From Cryptomeria japonica (taxonomy: Eukaryota > Streptophyta > Pinopsida > Cupressales > Cupressaceae): 64,000 bases of DNA. The translations under genes and the position numbers were made by a program. Below the pieces are notes generated by a model, which did no database searches, had not been told where the DNA came from, and saw nothing but the letters and a program-made list of their open reading frames with translations. The stretch is taken from assembly GCF_030272615.1 (NCBI RefSeq), contig NC_081412.1:480978872-481042871 (forward strand), written 5' to 3'. Positions 58,101 through 64,000 of the stretch are shown here, one piece after another (position 1 is the stretch's first letter; every line of letters begins with the position of its first letter).

Positions 58101-59800
58101 ATTTTTTATTTGTAATTTATCTATTTATACATGTGAAATTGTTTTATTCCCTTATACTAATTCATTTGAGATATATTGAAATAAAATAATTCTTTTAAAT
58201 ACTCTAATTAACATATTCAACCTAGAAACAATAAACTTATTGATATTTTTAATTTTACATAAACCTCTTATAAAATGTGTATAGTTCTAATGAAAATATT
58301 ATTATTTTCGCTACTATTCACCTAAGATGAATATTTAAAAAATAAGAAAATATCACCATTTAAGAGTTTGGATTTGTGGGAAACTTGAAACTCTTCTTCA
58401 GATATTCTAGTATTGTGCCCGTGCTCAGAAAATTTAGAAATTGATACATGATTTCTTCTAATCTATGAGGCCTAAATTGTTCACATGAGACAATATCCTT
58501 TTGGGGAATGGGATATAGTCCTCATTGATTTTCCCATCATGGCATGATTTCAAAATGGATATTCCTTTTAACATTTGAAAAAATAGAAATTCTTTTTATT
58601 TTGTTGATTATATTGTGGATACTAATTTTTCTACACTCTAAATCATTGGTAGTCTCTAATGAGTTCATATAGATTCACATTCATGCTAGCAATATTGTAT
58701 TGAAAGTTTAGCATCTATAGACTTTGATGAATAATTTGGGAAATGTCCCTTGCATCATAGTTGTGGATTTTCCTTCACCCCTAGTTCATGCTACATTCTC
58801 TTGAATCAAGATTAGAGGCATGAACACCTGGAGTCCTTACACAACTATCAAAGGGTAACAAATCTTACTCCACCACCTTCAACAAGGAAATAATTTGATT
58901 GGACCCTAACTCCATCTCAAACTTCTAGTTGATAAAGTGGGTGCTCTCTACCTCTACATCACTATCCCACATCCTCTTAACGGCACATATGGACCCCTCT
59001 TAATTATATAAAATCACCCCAAGTGGCACTCACCATGTCTATTCAAAATCAAGCCCAAGAGGATCTTGATGATGGTAACAATGTTACTCATGATGAGTAG
59101 AAGCCCATGGGCAATGAAAGGGAGTTACCGAGTGGTAGGTGGGATAACCTTGATGGTTAAGGCCCTCTCCTAATATTCTTATTTCCCTAGCAGTTTAATT
59201 GCATTGATTTCCATTTTTAATGTTATTCTAGCAATTTTACAATTGTTTTCTTTATGTGGATGTACACTATCTCAATTTTTGAATTTTTTCCCTTTTAAGG
59301 GCCACACATTTATTTTTTATTGCAACTTGTTGGTCTAAATTAAGAGTTATCTCATGTCACCCTTTTTTAAAGATTTAGTTTAATCTCTTAACACTTTATT
59401 TTAGTATATCATAAAATCGAAGAAAAATTAAAACAAATCAAGTATGATACTTGGCACAAAATTTGACAATGGGAATGGTTCATGATGGATGTTACATTGA
59501 TTTTCTAAGGTGTTGTAATATTAGTGCTAACTCAAATTAAGATCTCAAATTCATGCTCATATACAAGCCCATAAATGCTAAAAACCAAAAAAAAAAAAGT
59601 AAAAAAAAAAACAAAAAAAACACTGATATGTAATTATGAGGCCTTAGATTGTTGAATTGGGCCCTAAAAAATCTTGAAACAGCTATGATCTAGAGAAAGT
59701 GGGTTATGAGGATCCAACACTTTGAAAGATCTTCGTGTTGCAAAAGGGGCTAAATTAGCTATTTGAGTGAAAATTTATAGCCTCCAAAAGTTATCCTCTT
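55181..59800. other. AT-rich sequence without a supported gene
   Basis: ORFs of 60-90 codons only, none with recognisable motifs. Left part (55.2-56.2 kb) may still be decayed copia sequence. A direct repeat acttattattacatcaaattttaact occurs around 57998-58035, and A-rich runs at 59588-59630. Confidence 0.4.
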
Positions 59801-60065
59801 GCATTATATATACATCTCAAAGGTGTGTTGTGCAATCACAGAATCCTTCACACCTCGTAATTGTGTCATCTTGAGATTTCTCTGTACACATGCCTCAACA
59901 TCTTTTCTAATGGCTTCTAAAACACCATCCTTTGCAAATGTATTATGCTTCTTCATATTGTGTGCAACTATGAAATTGACTATTTTTGCACACATTTACC
60001 TACATGAGTGTGGACCTAATCTTGATGAGTGCTTATATGAAATTGCATTCACTCTTGAATTGTAA

Positions 60066-61272
60066 TTCATGGATCTAACTTGGCAAAATGTGGACAGTTA
60101 GAATTTATCTCAATTTTCAATGTTTGGATATTTGTAAAAATTGACAATATTTAGGAACACCTTTGAGAGTTTTATAGATTACAAGGGTCAAATTCTCCTC
60201 AATCAAACCTCTAATTAAACTAGCTTTACAACTCTAATTGAAAGGTCCAAAGACAATAAAAAAGTGTGCAATGGACCTAGGATGATAAGTCACAAGCAAA
60301 CAAAGGAAAATAGATTCCCCTTTAAGCTCTTTGACCTAGATGTTATTTTCACATTCTAACACAATTCCAAATGAAAAATTGAATGTCCTTAAATGTAACA
60401 ACAAAGTGCTCAAATTAACACTCTATGCTTGATCAACTCACAACTGTTAATAGGAAAGAGTGAATTTTAAAAGTTCAAGGTCTAGATCTATGACTGCGAA
60501 AATAACAGAGATCAAGTCTCCCCCAAATTTGATATAGATCTAAAAATCAAGAATAAAAAATTTAAAAAATCAGTAATAACAAAATTAAGAAAAAAAAATC
60601 AAATACACACAAAAATATACAACATATATACATTTATTATTATATTTAAAACCATTCCAATTAAATTAAACACAATACATTGAAAACATAAATATACAAT
60701 TCTTCCCTTTAAAAAACAACCAAAATTAGAATTTCCTATTAACATCCTTAGGCCAAATAAAAAAGCCTGTAACTTTTCTTGTAAGACCAAAGGAACAACC
60801 AAGTTAGCTATTCCCAAGTTTGAAATTCTTCCATTGCTAAAGAGAGGAAAATGTCACATATGTTATCAATCGGTCTCTTGTCTTGTCAAAGTAAAGAACG
60901 CACCTGCTTACTTTGACCGCGTGGTTTATTTAGAGGAGTCAATTAAAATATTTGTTTGACCGCTTCTATCCATAAACATATAATTCTCGAGGCTTGGTCT
61001 ACACGTTATTTTGACCCTCCAAATCTTTTCATAGACTTCTAAACTACTAGCAAAGCAAATAATATATTTGAAATGAATATACGTTGAATTTTCTTTCTAT
61101 ATGATATATTGAAATTAATCAAATGGAGGAAAGGACCCACTAGTTGTGCACCTTAACTTTGCGCTTCTCAAAATCTTACGTGAAAATTTCAAATCACTCT
61201 GGTTTTTTTACAGCAACTTACTTGGCAAGTCCCCTACTTATAACTAAGGTTTCAGGGACACATCATCAATTA
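60066..61272. other. AT-rich sequence with a W-box cluster
   Basis: No gene. TTGACC hexamers occur at 60913-60918, 60956-60961 and 61011-61016, the core of WRKY-binding W-boxes. No promoter or ORF follows, so function is doubtful. Confidence 0.35.
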
Positions 61273-61384
61273 TGATGCCACATCAGCATGCTTTTTTCCA
61301 AGGTGTCCAAAACAGAGCCCCAAAAAAGTGAGACCAATAGGTATGCAAAAGGGCCTCAATACTTGTGCAGCTGATGTGGCATCA
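61273..61384. repeat. Inverted repeat with 15-bp perfect arms
   Basis: tgatgccacatcagc (61273-61287) and its exact complement gctgatgtggcatca (61370-61384), separated by 82 nt; pairing can extend with gaps into atca on both sides. Confidence 0.75.
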
Positions 61385-63834
61385 CATGATTGGTTACTTT
61401 TCACAACAAATAGTATATTTCATTCAATTATTGGTACTTATCATATAACTATTGGTGCAATGTGTACAAAAGTTGGACATTAAATCAACAAGTATGGGGG
61501 TATTAAATCAACTACTTCTATCACAAGAATTGGAACACTCTCAACTAGTGAGTCCTTTCCCCTATTTATTTATTTTTAGATATTCCTCCTCTTCTTTCTA
61601 TAAGATTATTAACACAAATAAATGTATTAACAATAGTATTTTTAGAAACTCCATGACGATTTATGTTTAGTTGTTGGACCTTATGTTTTGTGGATTATTA
61701 GTGCCTAAATTATTTTAATGGGATTTGTCATTAGCTGCCACAAGTGACTAGAACGATTAGAATCATTTGTGGCTCTTCTAAGTTTTGTACAAGTCCATTT
61801 TGATGTTGGTAGTTTATGACAACAAAGAAGTAGATCAAGTCGTTTGCTCTCATTTTTGTAAACAATAACAACTAATTTGCCATATAGACCTCGATAGGTG
61901 CAACTACAATCCACAAATTCAAACTCAGTGTAACTTGACATCTAATGTACAACACCACTTTTGCCTATAGTTTTTCATCTTCTAAAATTTAATTTGTCTC
62001 CATCCTTTCTTTGTTAAAAAATGTAGCAAGCTACTAGTGTGGATTTTAATTTTAACACTTTTTTTTTTATGTATCACAGCAAGTCATTTATTCCAAACAA
62101 ATGTATTAATAAATAAAATATATCTTGTTTGTTTGCAAAATGACAAGTACTGGTGTGTAACATGAGGAGTTGTCAATCCATATGTGTTGCCTCAGCATTC
62201 CTTATATTTATAAGTAGGTTGCGAATTTTGATTTGGACAAAGATCATCTCATTTTTTTAGAAAATTATGTCCAATGTTCTATACAAGTGGCAACTAACCT
62301 AGATCATATAAAAGCATAACAAAGTGCTCACTGAATAGACTTTGGTTGTCATATTGGAATTCCTAATGCAACATATTGTCAATGTGTTCTAAAAACCTTT
62401 GTCCAAATAAGCTTATTTCATCAACTAGAATGTAATGAATAAAATACATGCTTTATTATTCAGAAATACCAAAGACAATTATCAATATGTTCTAAAAACC
62501 TTTTGTTGATTTCAAAGATAATTTTAATAGCGTTAAATTAATTGTAATAGTTTTACATATGGTTCCATCTAAAGAATATTGATAACCATTCTTTGCAACA
62601 CTATATATAGTTCTACAACATATCAATAGCCCTATCAAATTATTTGAATATACAACTCATAAGTTCTTTTAAAATGGGTATATTTCCATCATATAACCCT
62701 ATATTAACTATTTATATAATACCATTGATAGTGTGTAAAATTTTGTAATATGAAAATAATGTTATGTCTATCATAGCTTTATAATAGAATAAAGATATGA
62801 TGTACAATTTGATTAATTTATATTATTTAATTACATACTTTGTTAATGTAAAATTGGATTCAAAGCTATTAAGGATTGAAAAACATTATTATATAAATGT
62901 GATATTAGTATGATCAAAAAACTGGTTATGAAAAAACATTTGCTTAATCTTTGATATGAATACACTAGAAAATGTGTGAAATTGATAGCTTTCCATTATT
63001 GTATAATCATTATTTTCATATATCTATAATTAATTTTATGATATATTTGAGTGAAAAATCTTTCATCATAGTCTATATGAACAAACTTATACTTGAGTAC
63101 CCACTTGAGACTTACATTTGTCATGGATAAGTTTACATACTTGAAATAGAAAATTTATAGTGGTTAATTAGTAAACTATCACGAATCTCTCTCGTAGGTT
63201 ATGTGTGTTCGGAGTTTTGGATTTGTTATGAAAATTTGTGAATATATTCTTAGTTTTCATTAAATTGTAATAAATTATTATTTTTTGTGATTTGATTCAT
63301 GTAAGAGATAGTAGTGTGTGAACTTATGACATGATTATTCATTATTGAAATGTGATTGAAACAAAACAAAAAATTATCAAAGTAATTATTGTTGTACAAA
63401 TTATCATTTGTATATTTATCAAATGTCATGTAGCTAGAGGGTTTCTAACGATGCATGACAAGTGATATGTGATAGTGTAGTCATATAACACTTAGTTCTT
63501 TAATTGGATATGGTGCTTTTGTGGATATTGTGATCCATCACCCTTGATGAAGGGTTGGAACACTTTCAATAGGAGGGTGTGTGGGGGACTGTTGGTTCTA
63601 TGGTTGGAGGTAAAGCACTCAAATAAAGCTCTACCTTCACACATCTCGATAGAACAAGATTTATTGCACTCATTGAGTACGTTAGATTTTATATCATTGT
63701 ATTATAAAGAAATAAATTTATTTGTATAATGACTTGAATGTAACTAGAAGATATTATCTCCTTCAATTTATTTGCAAACTCTATAATTGCTCAAAAATGT
63801 AATGTTGACATACAAAAGGAATATGAAATATGTT
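61385..63834. other. AT-rich sequence without a supported gene
   Basis: Short ORFs only; a 78-codon minus ORF at 61705-61941 shows no motif. No element boundary before 63835. Confidence 0.4.
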
Positions 63835-64000
63835 TGTAGACACCTAAAATTGTTCTAGCCTAATTATATTTTATTTATTTAATTATTTTATCCTAAGCCT
63901 TCTATTAATTAAATAGATTTATTTATTTAATTAATTCACTAAGGTCCTTCTAGTCTTTCCTTAATTTAAAGAAATATTTTTATTTATTTAAATCAATCAT
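63835..64000 (+). mobile_element. Start of an LTR running off the window
   Basis: tgtagacacctaaaattgt and the following attattttatc-taagccttctattaattaaatag block match 27683-27850 closely, so it is a second copy of the same LTR family. Only the first 166 bp are in the window. Confidence 0.65.

Noticed and set aside
59804-59995. 63-codon minus ORF with a protein-like composition
   Set aside because: No recognisable motif, no upstream start region or neighbours; too short to support.

Overview
The window looks like a repeat-dominated piece of a large seed-plant nuclear genome, most likely a gymnosperm such as a conifer. This is inferred from the AT-rich sequence, the plant-type L1 LINEs with DUF4283-like ORF1 proteins, Ty3/gypsy chromoviruses, Ty1/copia pieces primed by initiator Met-tRNA, and only one convincing intact host gene in 64 kb. 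I saw no bacterial, organellar, tRNA, rRNA or CRISPR features.

Layout. 0.8-1.4 kb: decayed antisense copia RNase H. 3.15-3.89 kb: non-autonomous DNA transposon with an exact 8-bp target duplication (hAT-like). 3.98-5.74 kb: short LINE derivative carrying only ORF1, with a 14-bp target duplication. 6.57-8.05 kb: probable solo LTR. 9.5-10.3 kb: gypsy gag remnant. 10.3-25.17 kb (minus): a large LTR retrotransposon with an iMet primer site, a polypurine tract, a zinc-knuckle gag-like ORF and a long second ORF that is not a recognisable pol. It is split by a 6.3-kb L1 LINE (16.4-22.7 kb, plus) with a 17-bp target duplication. 26-27.7 kb: microsatellites and a dispersed repeat. 27.68 kb: the edge of an LTR whose start recurs at 63.8 kb. 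30-33.2 kb and 34.66-37.3 kb: two head-to-tail, 5'-truncated gypsy chromovirus pol regions with chromodomains or chromodomain-like ends, followed by LTR-like sequence. 42.1-43.8 kb: three imperfect repeat copies. 44.98-51.76 kb (minus): a composite LINE with a 14-bp target duplication, containing ORF1, a residual RNase H, an unknown ORF and an LTR-like insertion that itself carries a solo LTR (5-bp target duplication).

The only gene I would call functional is at 52.5-53.2 kb. It is an intact, intronless 232-codon ORF whose two halves resemble each other like a tandem dimeric alpha/beta-barrel (ABM-like) protein. It has CCAAT and TATA elements and two upstream matches to heat-shock elements, one a perfect three-pentamer site. 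Its 3' end, including the last codons, is tandemly duplicated just downstream. A small TRIM-like element and a copia RT remnant follow. 55-64 kb is mostly AT-rich sequence without supported genes.

The most unusual items are the LTR element with the orphan second ORF, the ORF1-only LINE, the orphan ORF inside the composite LINE, and the heat-shock-element-equipped gene. All family assignments rest on motifs read by eye; no database search was possible.
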